Origin: Erysipelotrichaceae bacterium
GTDB lineage: Bacteria > Bacillota_I > Bacilli_A > Erysipelotrichales > Erysipelotrichaceae
Length of the DNA: 52,688 nt
Direction: 5' to 3'
Assembly: GCA_017539025.1 (NCBI GenBank)
Contig: JAFYHT010000031.1
Coordinates: forward strand, 1-52,688
Shown here piece by piece: positions 34,766 to 44,671 of this stretch. How positions within the stretch are numbered: position 1 is the stretch's first letter; the number at the start of each line of letters is the position of its first letter. Below the pieces are notes generated by a model, which was given only the letters and a program-made list of their open reading frames with translations, did no database searches and was not told the origin of the DNA. The position numbers were made by a program, and so were the translations under genes.

Positions 34766-37700
34766 ATGGCAAAGAATAAATTTGAAGCTATCAAAGTCGG
34801 TCTGGCATCTCCTGATCGTATCCTCGAATGGTCTCATGGCGAGGTAACAAAACCTGAGACGATCAACTACCGTTCCCAGAAACCGGAAAGAGACGGATTA
34901 TTCTGCGAAAGGATTTTCGGTCCGACGAAAGACTGGGAGTGTTACTGCGGCAAGTACAAGAAAGTACGTTACAAAGGTGTCGTATGTGACAGATGCGGTG
35001 TTGAGATCACCAAGGCATCAGTACGTAGAGAGCGTATGGGCCATATCGCCCTGGCAGCTCCTGTAGCTCATATCTGGTATCTGAAGGGTATCCCTTCCAG
35101 AATGGGTCTCGTACTCAACGTTTCTCCGAAGATCCTGGAAGAAGTCGTGTACTTCGTCACATGGATCGTAACGGATCCGGGTTCTACGGACCTGGAATAC
35201 AAGCAGTCTTTGTCTGAGCTCGAAGTCAGAAACTACGAAGCTCTCTATGGCAAGGATGCATTCAAGGCACAGACCGGTGCAGAAGCGATCAAGACGCTGC
35301 TGGAACAGGTCGATGTCGTGAAAGAAAAGAACGATATCGTCAAGGAGCTGGAAAAGGCTCAGGGCGATAAGCGTAAGAAACTGATCAAGAGACTGGAAAC
35401 GATCAATGCCTTCGTCGATTCCGAAAACAAGCCGGAATGGATGGTATTGACTGTATTACCTGTCATCCCGCCTGATCTCAGGCCGATGCTTCAGCTCGAT
35501 GGCGGCAGATTTGCCACATCTGACTTGAATGATCTCTATCGTAGAGTCATCACCCGTAACAACCGACTGAAGAAGCTGCTGGAGATCGGTACTCCTAGTA
35601 TCATCGTCCAGAACGAAAAGCGTATGTTACAGGAAGCTGTCGATGCTCTGATCGATAACGGCAGAAGAGGTAACCCGGTCAAGGGTTCCGCCAACAGGCC
35701 GTTGAAGTCACTGTCTCACTCCTTAAAGGGTAAGCAGGGACGTTTCAGACAGAACCTCTTAGGTAAGCGTGTTGACTTCTCCGGAAGATCAGTTATCGCT
35801 GTCGGACCGGATCTCAAGATGTACCAGTGTGGTATCCCTAGAGAAATGGCCATTCAGCTTTACAAGCCGTTCGTGATCAACGAACTGGTCAATCAGAAGA
35901 TCGCGCAGTCCAGCAAGTTTGCCGAGAAGATGATCGAAAGATTTGATCCGGCGATCTGGGATGTACTGGAAGAACTGATGGACAACCATCCTGTCTTCCT
36001 GAACCGTGCTCCGACTCTTCACAGACTGGGTATCCAGGCGTTCAAGCCGAAACTCGTCGAAGGAAGAGCGATCCGTCTGCATCCGCTGGTATGTACCGCG
36101 TTCAACGCCGACTTTGACGGTGACCAGATGGCTGTCCACCTTCCGCTTTCAGAAGAAGCTCGTGCCGAAGCTGAGATCCTGATGATGGCATCCAACAACA
36201 TCCTGGGCCCGAAAGACGGTAAGCCGATCGTTACTCCTTCACAGGATATGGTCCTCGGTAACTTCTATCTGAACATGGAAGAGACTGCGGAAGAATTCTA
36301 TGAGAAGGCTGATACGATCGAGGCTCTTGGCGATAAAGAGACCGCTGCGATGTGGAGACGCTTCGGTGATAATGAAGGCCATGTATACAAAGACTTCAAT
36401 GAAGCTTTGATGGCTTATCAGAACAAGGAAGTTCATCTGCACACACGTGTTGCGATTCCGGCCAAGGCATTAAACAAGACCTGTTTCTCTGAACAGCAGA
36501 ATGAAAAATATCTGATCACCACGATCGGTAAGCTGATCTTCAACGATCAGTTCCCGGCGGATTTCCCTTACATCAATGATGTCAAGGATGATTCGCTCAA
36601 GAGAACTCCTGACAGGTGTTTCGTCGATTACGGTACAGATATCAAGAAGCACATCAAGGAACAGGAAGTCGCTCCGGAATTCACTAAGAAGAGCCTGTCA
36701 AAGGTCATTGCGGAAGTCTTCGCAAGATACAAGACAGAAGGTTCTTCACAGGTCCTGGATGCGATCAAAGACCTGGGCTTTGAGTACTCTACCGTTGCCG
36801 GTATGACGATCTCACTGTCCGATATCAATGTAGCGCCGCACAAGCAGCACTTCGTTGATGAGGCAAAGGCGAAAGCCGATGTCTTACAGAACCTGCTGAA
36901 GAGAGGCCAGCTGACTCTCCCTGAATGGGAAAAGCACTTCTCTAGGCTCTGGGCCGATACCACCAACGCCATCGGTGATGATGTCATGAACAATCTGCCT
37001 CGTAAGTCGCCGATCAACATGTCATCCGTATCCGGTGCCCGTGGTAACAAGTCCAACTTTACCCAGCTGGCCGGCATGCGTGGCCTGATGGGAAGACCGA
37101 CACAGTCCAAGTCAAAGAAGGAATATCAGCCTTCGATCATCGAAGTCCCGATCTATTCTTCTTTCCGTGAAGGTCTGAACGTATCTGAATTCTTTATCTC
37201 AACACACGGTGTCCGTAAAGGTCTGACCGATACTGCCTTGAAGACAGCTGAATCAGGCTATCTGACCAGAAGACTGGTCGATGTCGCTCAGGATGTCATG
37301 GTCATGGAAGAAGACTGTCATACCGACCAGGGATACTATGTTGAAGATATCATTGATACCAAGGATAATTCGACGATCGAGAAATTCTATGACCGTATCG
37401 TCGGCCGTTACGCCAAGGAACAGCTTGCGAATCCTGAAACAGGCGAGATCATCATTGATGAAGATGAATTCATCGATGAGGCGATCGCCGACAAGATCAT
37501 CGCAGCCGGTTACAAGGGCATGAACATCAGAAACTCCTTTACGTGTAAGTGTAGAGACGGTATCTGCCGTAAGTGCTATGGCCGTAACATGGCAACCGGT
37601 AAACTCGTAGAGTCCGGTGAAGCGATCGGTATCATGGCTGCCCAGTCCATCGGCGAACCTGGTACTCAGCTGACAATGCGTACATTCCACTCAGGTGGTG

Positions 37701-38617
37701 TCGCAAACGCTGATGACGATATCACCCAGGGTCTGCCTCGTGTTGAAGAACTGTTTGAAGCACGTTGTCCGAAACACCCGTCAGTCCTGGCGAAGATCGC
37801 AGGTGAAGTCACAAATGTCGAAGAGCTCGAAGACCATTCATGGATCATCGAAGTTTCTAACGACAAGGAAACGATCGCACACAAGTGCGGTATCTCCTCA
37901 ACGATCAGGGCTTGGGTCAAGGTCGGTGAACAGGTCAGAGCCGGTGCGAAGCTGACTGAGGGTAATGTTGACCCGAAGGAACTGCTGAGCATTGCCGGTG
38001 TACAGGCTGTTCAGAATTACATCCTGAAGGAAGTCAAGAAGGTATACGCCGTTACCGGTATCGATATCTCCGATAAGCACGTTGAAGTTATCATCAAACA
38101 GATGCTTAAGAAGGTCATCATCGTTGAACCGGGCGGATCAGAGCTCTGTGCAGGTCAGACGATCTCTCTCAAGAGACTGAATGATCTCAACAATGAACTG
38201 CTGATCTCGGGCAAGCAGCCTGCGAAATTCGAACCGCTGCTGCTTGGTATCTCCAAGTCTTCCGTCGAAACAGATTCTTTCCTGTCAGCTGCTTCATTCC
38301 AGGAGACCACCAAGGTCTTAACAGATGCGGCAGTCAATGGCAAGATCGATTCACTGTTCGGTATCAAGGAAAACGTTATTATCGGTAAACTCATTCCGGC
38401 AGGAACCGGTTCGAAGTTTGAAAGAGAAACGACTACTCTGGTTCATGAAAGAGCTGAAGAGCTCGATGAACTCAGAGAAGAGAAACTTCTTGCGGCGCAG
38501 GAAGAAGCATCTCTTCCAAGCGAGATGATCGGCGATGCAGAGGATGAGGATGAACTCGCAGAAGAAGAAGTCCTCGAAGAGGAAACTTCTGAATCCGAAG
38601 AGGAAGAAGCTGAATAA
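34766..38617 (+). CDS. rpoC: RNA polymerase beta' subunit
   Basis: A 1283-residue RpoC. The zinc-binding [20 protein letters not shown] lies near residue 58. The catalytic magnesium motif is [13 protein letters not shown]. The second zinc site is [14 protein letters not shown], and the trigger-loop region is [20 protein letters not shown]. The C-terminus is an acidic Glu-rich tail. It starts 2 bp after rpoB with GAGGAGG before the ATG, and ends before a strong terminator. Confidence 0.98.
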   Translation: MAKNKFEAIKVGLASPDRILEWSHGEVTKPETINYRSQKPERDGLFCERIFGPTKDWECYCGKYKKVRYKGVVCDRCGVEITKASVRRERMGHIALAAPVAHIWYLKGIPSRMGLVLNVSPKILEEVVYFVTWIVTDPGSTDLEYKQSLSELEVRNYEALYGKDAFKAQTGAEAIKTLLEQVDVVKEKNDIVKELEKAQGDKRKKLIKRLETINAFVDSENKPEWMVLTVLPVIPPDLRPMLQLDGGRFATSDLNDLYRRVITRNNRLKKLLEIGTPSIIVQNEKRMLQEAVDALIDNGRRGNPVKGSANRPLKSLSHSLKGKQGRFRQNLLGKRVDFSGRSVIAVGPDLKMYQCGIPREMAIQLYKPFVINELVNQKIAQSSKFAEKMIERFDPAIWDVLEELMDNHPVFLNRAPTLHRLGIQAFKPKLVEGRAIRLHPLVCTAFNADFDGDQMAVHLPLSEEARAEAEILMMASNNILGPKDGKPIVTPSQDMVLGNFYLNMEETAEEFYEKADTIEALGDKETAAMWRRFGDNEGHVYKDFNEALMAYQNKEVHLHTRVAIPAKALNKTCFSEQQNEKYLITTIGKLIFNDQFPADFPYINDVKDDSLKRTPDRCFVDYGTDIKKHIKEQEVAPEFTKKSLSKVIAEVFARYKTEGSSQVLDAIKDLGFEYSTVAGMTISLSDINVAPHKQHFVDEAKAKADVLQNLLKRGQLTLPEWEKHFSRLWADTTNAIGDDVMNNLPRKSPINMSSVSGARGNKSNFTQLAGMRGLMGRPTQSKSKKEYQPSIIEVPIYSSFREGLNVSEFFISTHGVRKGLTDTALKTAESGYLTRRLVDVAQDVMVMEEDCHTDQGYYVEDIIDTKDNSTIEKFYDRIVGRYAKEQLANPETGEIIIDEDEFIDEAIADKIIAAGYKGMNIRNSFTCKCRDGICRKCYGRNMATGKLVESGEAIGIMAAQSIGEPGTQLTMRTFHSGGVANADDDITQGLPRVEELFEARCPKHPSVLAKIAGEVTNVEELEDHSWIIEVSNDKETIAHKCGISSTIRAWVKVGEQVRAGAKLTEGNVDPKELLSIAGVQAVQNYILKEVKKVYAVTGIDISDKHVEVIIKQMLKKVIIVEPGGSELCAGQTISLKRLNDLNNELLISGKQPAKFEPLLLGISKSSVETDSFLSAASFQETTKVLTDAAVNGKIDSLFGIKENVIIGKLIPAGTGSKFERETTTLVHERAEELDELREEKLLAAQEEASLPSEMIGDAEDEDELAEEEVLEEETSESEEEEAE

Positions 38618-38625
38618 TAGTACAG

Positions 38626-38656
38626 AAAGGTGTGATTGATTCACACCTTTTTGATT
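38626..38656 (+). terminator. Terminator of the rpoBC operon
   Basis: A perfect 10-bp stem AAAGGTGTGA (38626-38635) / TCACACCTTT (38641-38650) with a T-rich tail, 8 bp after the rpoC stop. Confidence 0.85.
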
Positions 38657-38693
38657 TCAGGAAAAATTCAGTTTACAATACTTCTTTTTCCTA

Positions 38694-38699
38694 TATAAT
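38694..38699 (+). promoter_or_regulatory. -10 box 6 nt before the start codon (leaderless)
   Basis: TATAAT at 38694-38699 is followed by CTTCTT and the ATG at 38706. No Shine-Dalgarno fits in the gap, so the message is likely leaderless. Confidence 0.55.
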
Positions 38700-38705
38700 C
38701 TTCTT

Positions 38706-39728
38706 ATGAAACTGAAAAATGTATTCATGACAGTGGTTTCCATAGCGATCATTTCCGTTTTTGGATTGAATTTGTATGGACAATATGAAACGACAAAAAG
38801 GGAAGTCTGCGAAGTTGAAAGCGGTTCTGTGATCTATCTGGCTTTGGACGAAAGTCTTTCTTTTGACGAAGAAAAATATCAGATCGAAGATGAAAACATC
38901 GTTTCTGTTGAAGACGGCATGATGAAGGGTCTTTCTTCCGGTCAGACGAATATCACAAGCGGATGTCATACATATGTCGTCAATGTATCGGATCTTTACA
39001 GTGCACCTGTATTGAATATGGATAAGAGCTATCTGCCGGAGGGAAGATATACCTCAGAAGAAAACCGCTATCTGGATTCCGTTCTGGAATACCTGATCGA
39101 TCAGGCGGGATATCAGACCAGGGCGGGTGCTGTGGAAGCGGCAAGATTCCTGACGCTTCGTTTCAAATACAAGCTGAACTACTTCTATGAAAACGGAAGG
39201 ATGGAGGAAGACCGCTATCTGATCGATGCGGAGGGAAGATATTATCACAAGGGTCTCTATCTGTCGGTGTCCAAGGCTTTCCAGGTCGAGGGAGAAAGGA
39301 ATACTTCGGATTTCTGGGGAAGTCCGATCTATGAATGGGAGACCGGATCCTATACTCCAAACGGACTGGATTGTTCAGGTTTCATCACCTGGGCTTTGTA
39401 TAACGCAGGCTTTGACTGCGGGGATATCGGTGCCGGTCCCAGTGAAGGCGTCTATGATCTGACCGACCTTGGGAAAATGGTCTATGTTTCCGATGTGGAC
39501 TTAGGAGAAGTGAAGTGTGGCGATCTCGTTGGCCTGGATGGTCATATCGGAATGATCATCGGTATGGATGAAGACAATATCTACATCGCTGAGTCCTACT
39601 GGGTCAATGATCTGCAGGTCAGGATCTATGACTATGCGGAATTCATTGAGAAATCGGAATGGTACTACGTGATCATGATGGATGATTATTATAAAAACGA
39701 AGGAAACTACACGGATTTCTGGAACTGA
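38706..39728 (+). CDS. Exported NlpC/P60 peptidase with Ig-like N-terminal domain (copy 1)
   Basis: A 340-residue exported or membrane-anchored protein. Residues about 5-25 are a signal/anchor helix. Residues about 35-100 (DENIVSVEDGMMKGLSSGQT) look like a BIG_2-type Ig domain. The C-terminal half is an NlpC/P60 (C40) domain: catalytic Cys223 in GLDCSGFITWALYNAGF and His in GLDGHIGMIIGM, with a polar residue in YIAESYW. It should cleave peptidoglycan stem peptides or similar amides. It is a paralog of the next gene (38% or so by eye, not computed). It probably has a leaderless transcript. Confidence 0.8.
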   Translation: MKLKNVFMTVVSIAIISVFGLNLYGQYETTKREVCEVESGSVIYLALDESLSFDEEKYQIEDENIVSVEDGMMKGLSSGQTNITSGCHTYVVNVSDLYSAPVLNMDKSYLPEGRYTSEENRYLDSVLEYLIDQAGYQTRAGAVEAARFLTLRFKYKLNYFYENGRMEEDRYLIDAEGRYYHKGLYLSVSKAFQVEGERNTSDFWGSPIYEWETGSYTPNGLDCSGFITWALYNAGFDCGDIGAGPSEGVYDLTDLGKMVYVSDVDLGEVKCGDLVGLDGHIGMIIGMDEDNIYIAESYWVNDLQVRIYDYAEFIEKSEWYYVIMMDDYYKNEGNYTDFWN

Positions 39729-39759
39729 AAAATGAGAGAAGAATCCTGTTTATGGTATC

Positions 39760-40812
39760 ATGTATAGCGTGAGGAGAGGCAAGAGCGATACATTATGGAT
39801 ACTGATCACAGTCATTCTGCTCTCTTTTTTTGTGCTCGTATTCGCATCCAGAAAGCCTGTAGTCGAAGAAGAACCTGTCATCAAGAAGCCTGTGGAAAAG
39901 GCTTGTGAAGTCAAGGAACACTACAAGGTATATCTGGGGATCGATGAGGTCTATGTACTGGATGATACCGGTTATCTTTCCGATGACAGCGAGATCGCTT
40001 CCGTCAAGACAAACAGGGTGACCGGTCACAAGGTCGGAAAGACCGTACTCAAGAAAGACTGTAATACCTATGAAGTTGAGGTGACCGATCTGATCACAGC
40101 CCCTTATATGTCGGATGAGAAAGATCCTTTGCCGTGTGGCAGATATACGAAGGAAGAGAATGATTTTCTCGATGAAATATTGAAGACAAAGATCGCCGAA
40201 CGCGGTTATGGGACCAGAGCCGGCGTTGTGCAGGCCGCAAGATTCCTTGTATTACAGTTTCCTTATCATATGAATTACTTCAACGAAAACGGAAGACTTC
40301 CGTATTGCGATGGTGAGGGAAGATACTATCACGAGGGTCTTTATCTCAACGAATACAAGACGGCAGATATTTCAAAGAGCGTTGCGGGAGCTCATCCATG
40401 GGGCTGTTCGATCTTCTGTTATCCCAGAGGAAGGAATCTGAACAATTCCCTGGATTGTTCCGGTTTCGTATCCTGGGCGATCTTGAACGGCGGTTTTGAT
40501 CCGGGTGATATCGGTGCCGGTCCTGCTCCAAACGTCTTTGATCTGAGCGATCTGGGTGAGAAGCATAGGATCACGATGGAATCACTGGATGAGATCAAGA
40601 TCGGTGATCTCTTATCGGCTAATGGTCATATTGCGATGTTGATCGGGATCAAGGATGGAGAATACTACATCGCAGAATCCAACTGGGGTGTCGATGTCCG
40701 AGTCATCAACTATACAAAGGAAAAGCTGATCGCTTCCATTTTCAAGAACTGGGTGGATATGGATGAATTCTATGGTCATAATGACGGAAAGATGAATCAG
40801 TTCTGGAGTTGA
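39760..40812 (+). CDS. Exported NlpC/P60 peptidase with Ig-like N-terminal domain (copy 2)
   Basis: A 350-residue paralog of the preceding gene with the same layout. A membrane anchor lies at about 12-30 (LWILITVILLSFFVLVFASR), followed by a short Ig-like region. The NlpC/P60 domain has Cys233 in SLDCSGFVSWAILNGGFDPG and His in SANGHIAMLIGIKDG. The shared block Y-x-x-x-G-R-Y-(S/T)-x-E-E-N before the catalytic domain (CGRYTKEENDFLDEILK here) is diagnostic of the pair. The gene starts 31 bp after copy 1 without a Shine-Dalgarno. Both probably act on the cell wall. Confidence 0.8.
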   Translation: MYSVRRGKSDTLWILITVILLSFFVLVFASRKPVVEEEPVIKKPVEKACEVKEHYKVYLGIDEVYVLDDTGYLSDDSEIASVKTNRVTGHKVGKTVLKKDCNTYEVEVTDLITAPYMSDEKDPLPCGRYTKEENDFLDEILKTKIAERGYGTRAGVVQAARFLVLQFPYHMNYFNENGRLPYCDGEGRYYHEGLYLNEYKTADISKSVAGAHPWGCSIFCYPRGRNLNNSLDCSGFVSWAILNGGFDPGDIGAGPAPNVFDLSDLGEKHRITMESLDEIKIGDLLSANGHIAMLIGIKDGEYYIAESNWGVDVRVINYTKEKLIASIFKNWVDMDEFYGHNDGKMNQFWS

Positions 40813-40872
40813 AAAAATTTTCATAGATGGTAAAATAATTTCATAAATTGTGATAAAAACACTCTTAAATCA

Positions 40873-40901
40873 TTGAAAAGAAGAGAAGTTTATATTAGAA
40901 T
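40873..40901 (+). promoter_or_regulatory. Promoter of the met T-box operon
   Basis: -35 TTGAAA (40873-40878), a 17-bp spacer and -10 TAGAAT (40896-40901), 6 bp before the start of the structured leader. A second possible promoter is TTGAAA/TAAAAT at 40809-40836. Confidence 0.6.
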
Positions 40902-40907
40902 TTAGAA

Positions 40908-41140
40908 AAGGCTTGGAAAAGAAGAGTAACCTGAACGATGAGCCTAGAGAATCTCTGTTTGGTGGAAAGAGATGTCAGGATTCAGGCGAACATGGTCTTG
41001 GAGCTGCGTTTCCGATATGAGGGAACGACGTGATGCATACGTTACAGTGCTAGGATATGTTTGTATCTGAAGAAGGTGTAGAAATACACGAATTAAGGTG
41101 GTAACACGATAAATAGTCGTCCTTATGGGCGGCTTTTTTG
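40908..41140 (+). ncRNA. T-box leader, predicted methionine-specific
   Basis: This leader has the T-box hallmarks. A stem I contains AGTA (about 40926) and the apical segment around TTTGGTGGAAAG. The T-box sequence AAGGTGGTAACACG lies at 41095-41108, with TGGT at 41099-41102 to pair with the tRNA acceptor end. A terminator GTCGTCC/GGGCGGC with six T lies at 41116-41139. A candidate specifier codon ATG (40992-40994, in GAACATGG) fits the downstream methionine transporter genes. Uncharged tRNA-Met would favour antitermination and turn on metQNI. The T-box call is firm; the specifier is inferred. Confidence 0.85.
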
Positions 41141-41188
41141 TTTCAAGACCTCGGATACAAAGCAGATGTAATAAGAAGGGAGAAAGTT

Positions 41189-42010
41189 ATGAAAAAGATT
41201 ATTACATTATTACTGGTTTTACTGACATTATGTGCCTGCGGCAGCAAGAAGGAAGATGCTCCGGCTGCTGAGGTAAAGAAGATCTCCGTTGCGGCTTCTC
41301 CGACTCCGCACGCAGAGATCCTGGCTGTTGCCAAGGACATTTTAGCTGAGCAGGGCTGGGAACTTGAGATCGTCGAATTTGAAGACTATGTACAGCCGAT
41401 CGAGGTCGTCGAATCAGGTGATATCGATGCGAACTATTTCGCTCATGTTCCTTATCTGAACAACTACAATGCTGAACACGGTACGAAGCAGGTCGTTGTC
41501 GGTCAGATCCACTACGAACCATTCGGCATCTATCCGGGCAAGAAGTCTTCTCTGGCTGACCTGGCTGATGGCGATGAGATCCTGATCCCGAATGATGGTA
41601 CGAATGAGACAAGAGCTCTCTTACTGTTACAGGACAACGGCATCCTCACATTACCTGATGGTGTCGGTGCAGATACAGTCGTTACTGTCAATGATGTCGT
41701 TTCTTACGCAGTCAACGTCAAGATCGTTGAAGTTGAAGCAGCTCAGATCTCCAGATCAAGACAGGATGCAGCTCTCGTTATCTTAAACGGTAACTATGCT
41801 TTAGCAGCAGGTCTGAATGTTTCCAAGGATGCGATTGCATTTGAAAGCGCTGATTCTTCAGCAGCCAAGACTTATGTCAACGTCGTTGCAGTAACTGAAG
41901 GCAACGAAAACAACGAAGGTATCAAGGCTTTAGTCGATGTATTGACTTCTTCCGCGATCACCGATTATATCAACAGCACTTATGAAGGAGCAGTCGTTCC
42001 GTTCAACTAA
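41189..42010 (+). CDS. metQ: Methionine-binding lipoprotein MetQ
   Basis: A 273-residue NlpA/MetQ-family lipoprotein. The signal peptide ends in LTLCACGSKK (lipobox with Cys about residue 19). The mature part opens ISVAASPTPHAEILAVAKDI, the family hallmark, and continues YVQPIEVVESGDIDANYFAH. It binds methionine outside the membrane for MetNI. I start at 41189 because GGGAGAAAG precedes it; the frame is open upstream into the leader. It is the first gene after the T-box. Confidence 0.93.
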   Translation: MKKIITLLLVLLTLCACGSKKEDAPAAEVKKISVAASPTPHAEILAVAKDILAEQGWELEIVEFEDYVQPIEVVESGDIDANYFAHVPYLNNYNAEHGTKQVVVGQIHYEPFGIYPGKKSSLADLADGDEILIPNDGTNETRALLLLQDNGILTLPDGVGADTVVTVNDVVSYAVNVKIVEVEAAQISRSRQDAALVILNGNYALAAGLNVSKDAIAFESADSSAAKTYVNVVAVTEGNENNEGIKALVDVLTSSAITDYINSTYEGAVVPFN

Positions 42011-42021
42011 TTGAGGATTTT

Positions 42022-43038
42022 ATGGATTCAATGATCAAAGTATCACATCTTTCCAAAACATTTGAAAGCAAGTCGGGCATTGTCGAGGCACTGTCCGACG
42101 TGTCTTTTGATGTAAAGAAAGGTGAGATCTTCGGCATCATCGGTCTATCCGGTGCGGGTAAATCGACCCTTGTCAGGTGTCTGAATCTGTTGGAAAAGCC
42201 AAGTGAAGGCTATGTGGAGATCGATGGTGAAGATATGATGAAGTTAGACGAGAAGTCGCTTCGTCTCAAACGCAGGAAGATCGGCATGATCTTCCAGGCG
42301 TTCAATCTGCTGATGCAGGTAAATGTTCTGGACAACGTCTGTTTCCCGATGGAGATCGCCGGTGTCAAGAAAAGCGAAGCACGTAAAAAAGCTCTGGAAT
42401 ATCTGAAGGTCGTAGGGCTGGAGGAAAAGGCAAAGGCCTATCCTTCGCAATTATCCGGCGGGCAGAAGCAGAGAGTGGCGATCGCCAGAGTACTGGCTTC
42501 CGATCCTGAGATCCTGCTGTGTGATGAAGCTACATCCGCGCTGGATCCGGAGACGACAAAGTCGATATTGAACCTGATCAAGGAAATCAACAGAAAGTAT
42601 GACATCACCGTCGTACTGATCACTCATGAGATGGCTGTCATCCAGGAGATCTGTAATCGTTGCGTCGTTCTGGAAAACGGCAAGCTTGTGGAAGAGAATA
42701 CCGTTGAAGAACTCTTCCGTCATCCGCGTACCAATGCGGCTAGAAGGCTCATCTTCAATGCAAACAATCAGGTCAAGTCGATGAAGGGCGGCAAGCTGGT
42801 CCGTATCGCTTTTGAAGAGTCGAATACGACAGAACCGGTTATTGCCAACCTGATCCTGGAATTCAAAGCGCCGGTCAATATCTTAGAGTCCAACATCACT
42901 TATATCAACGGACAGTCGCGCGGTCAGATGATGGTGCAGCTGCCTGATGACGAAGATTTATCAAAGAAGATGATCGAATATCTCAAGAAGAGTACTTCTA
43001 TCGTTGCACAGGAGGTGAATGATTATGAGCTCAGCTGA
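42022..43038 (+). CDS. metN: Methionine ABC transporter ATP-binding protein MetN
   Basis: A 338-residue ATPase. Walker A is IIGLSGAGKSTLVRCLNLLE, the signature QLSGGQKQRVAIARVL and Walker B EILLCDEATSALDPE. The C-terminal NIL domain (about residues 255-338, beginning KLVRIAFEESNTTEPVIANL) is the methionine-sensing domain that inhibits transport at high internal methionine. It starts 11 bp after metQ. Its end overlaps metI by 14 bp. Confidence 0.94.
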   Translation: MDSMIKVSHLSKTFESKSGIVEALSDVSFDVKKGEIFGIIGLSGAGKSTLVRCLNLLEKPSEGYVEIDGEDMMKLDEKSLRLKRRKIGMIFQAFNLLMQVNVLDNVCFPMEIAGVKKSEARKKALEYLKVVGLEEKAKAYPSQLSGGQKQRVAIARVLASDPEILLCDEATSALDPETTKSILNLIKEINRKYDITVVLITHEMAVIQEICNRCVVLENGKLVEENTVEELFRHPRTNAARRLIFNANNQVKSMKGGKLVRIAFEESNTTEPVIANLILEFKAPVNILESNITYINGQSRGQMMVQLPDDEDLSKKMIEYLKKSTSIVAQEVNDYELS

Positions 43039-43684
43039 GATCAGAATGATCATCACCGGTATCGGCCAGACTTTACTGATGGTTTTCTGTTCAACACTTT
43101 TCGGTTATGTCTTCGGACTTCCTTTGGGTGTCCTGCTGTTTGTTTCCGATAAGGATGGCATCAGGCCGAACAGAGGCTTATACAGAGTACTGGATTTCAT
43201 CGTCAATATCGGACGTTCCATTCCGTTCATCATCCTGATGATCCTGATCATCCCGTTTACCAGGCTCATTGCAGGCAAGTCCTATGGCACGATCGCAACG
43301 ATCGTTCCGTTGACTGTCTCAGCTATCCCGTTCATCGGCAGGATGGTCGAGTCTTCCTTAAAAGAAGTGGATAAGGGTGTCATTGAAGCAGCTCAATCCA
43401 TGGGTGCTTCCGATCTGCAGATCATCTGGAAGGTATTGTTGAAAGAGGCACGTCCTTCTCTGATCAACGGCGCTACGATCTGTCTGGGCACCATTGTCGG
43501 TTATTCGGCAATGGCCGGTGCGATCGGCGGCGGCGGACTTGGCGATATCGCGATCCGTTACGGTTACTATCGCTATGAGATGGATATCATGTTGGTGACG
43601 GTGGTCATCATCGTCATCCTGGTACAGCTGTTCCAGTTTGTCGGGAACAGACTGTCAAAGGAACTGGACAAGAGAAAGAACTGA
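43025..43684 (+). CDS. metI: Methionine ABC transporter permease MetI
   Basis: A 219-residue permease with five predicted transmembrane helices. The coupling loop is KGVIEAAQSMGASDLQIIWK and the C-terminal GTIVGYSAMAGAIGGGGLGD is strongly conserved in MetI. I choose Met 43025, 9 nt after AGGAGG, rather than 43019, which lies too close to it. The stop overlaps the next gene's ATG (TGATG). Confidence 0.93.
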   Translation: MSSAEIRMIITGIGQTLLMVFCSTLFGYVFGLPLGVLLFVSDKDGIRPNRGLYRVLDFIVNIGRSIPFIILMILIIPFTRLIAGKSYGTIATIVPLTVSAIPFIGRMVESSLKEVDKGVIEAAQSMGASDLQIIWKVLLKEARPSLINGATICLGTIVGYSAMAGAIGGGGLGDIAIRYGYYRYEMDIMLVTVVIIVILVQLFQFVGNRLSKELDKRKN

Positions 43685-44475
43685 TGGAGATCAAAGTCAG
43701 ATCCAAAAGGGATACAGATATCCCTGTTTCGATATTTGAATCAGACCATGGAAATGGGCTCTTACTGATGGCGCACAGCTTCAAGTCTGACAGATCGGAA
43801 AACAAGAGATTTGATGAGGTCGCAGAAAATTTAAGAAGATACGGTTATCATACCGTATCTTTTGATTTCCCAGGCAATGGAGAATCAGAGGAAGATTTCC
43901 TGAATTACTCGCTCAGAAACTGTCTGGATGATATGGAAAGCGTCTATGAATACATGAAAAACCATTATTCATTGGACCGGAAAAAGCTTGCGCTATTAGG
44001 CTACAGTATGGGCGGAAGGCTGATCTCCTTGTTTTATGGAAGACATCCGGAGTTTAATGAACTGGTGTTCTGGGCTGCCTGCAATCAGGATTACGGTCTT
44101 GAGGATCGTTTCCTGGAACAGGATCTTTCGGAATTGAAGAAACAATGTGATGAAAAGGGATATTGTGATTTCTATGACATCTTTGAAGAATCATATTCAA
44201 AGATGTCAGCACAGTTTGTATATGACATGATCTCTTTGGATGCCTTGAGTCCGCTGGATGATTTCAAGGGCAGAGCTTTGATCGTTCAGGGAAAGAAGGA
44301 TACGACGATCGATATCGATAACGCACAGATGATCTACGATCACCTTTCAAAAGCAAATGAAAGAAGTCTGCTGATGATCCCAGGTGCCGATCATGGCTTC
44401 GGATTATGGGATGACAGACCGCAGGATTCTGAGGTACTGGTTTCAGAAACGGTCAGTTTCCTCAAGCGGATCTAG
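43684..44475 (+). CDS. Alpha/beta hydrolase
   Basis: A 263-residue alpha/beta-fold hydrolase. The nucleophile elbow is LALLGYSMGGRLISL. The oxyanion strand LLMAHSFKSDRSE has a His. The catalytic Asp is likely in IVQGKKDTTID, and His in PGADHGFGLWD. It resembles cinnamoyl-esterase/acyl-transfer-like serine hydrolases. The substrate is unknown. One-base overlap with metI puts it under the methionine T-box, so it may act on a methionine-related ester, though this is only contextual. Confidence 0.82.
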   Translation: MEIKVRSKRDTDIPVSIFESDHGNGLLLMAHSFKSDRSENKRFDEVAENLRRYGYHTVSFDFPGNGESEEDFLNYSLRNCLDDMESVYEYMKNHYSLDRKKLALLGYSMGGRLISLFYGRHPEFNELVFWAACNQDYGLEDRFLEQDLSELKKQCDEKGYCDFYDIFEESYSKMSAQFVYDMISLDALSPLDDFKGRALIVQGKKDTTIDIDNAQMIYDHLSKANERSLLMIPGADHGFGLWDDRPQDSEVLVSETVSFLKRI

Positions 44476-44488
44476 AGAGTCTCGATTA

Positions 44489-44517
44489 TTGAATAAGAAC
44501 TGAGTTAGTGATAATAT
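44489..44517 (+). promoter_or_regulatory. Promoter of the S-box-controlled transporter gene
   Basis: -35 TTGAAT (44489-44494), a 17-bp spacer and -10 TAATAT (44512-44517), 7 bp before the first stem of the riboswitch. Confidence 0.6.
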
Positions 44518-44523
44518 AATAAG

Positions 44524-44645
44524 GTCCATGAAGAGAGACACAGAGACAAGCTCTGTGAAGTCTCAGCAACCTTTCCATAGAGAAAAAGGTGCTTGCGATG
44601 GGACGATAAGCAAGATGGCCCGTCGCAGACGGGTTTCTCTCTTTT
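44524..44645 (+). ncRNA. S-box-like (SAM-I clan) riboswitch
   Basis: The layout follows the S-box. P1 is CCAT/ATGG, then AAGAG. P2 is GAGAC (44535-44539) / GTCTC (44560-44564) with an inner ACAGAG/CTCTGT stem. The signature GCAACC (44566-44571), P3 ACCTTT/AAAGGT and GGTGC follow. The P2 loop CAAGC (44547-44551) is complementary to GCTTG (44591-44595), matching the SAM-I pseudoknot. A terminator CCCGTC/GACGGG (44619-44633) with a T-rich tail follows. High SAM would be expected to stop transcription. P2 sequence departs from the usual GGAC/GGCCC consensus, so it is a variant. Confidence 0.72.
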
Positions 44646-44671
44646 ATTGGAAGAAATAGGGGGATAAGTTT

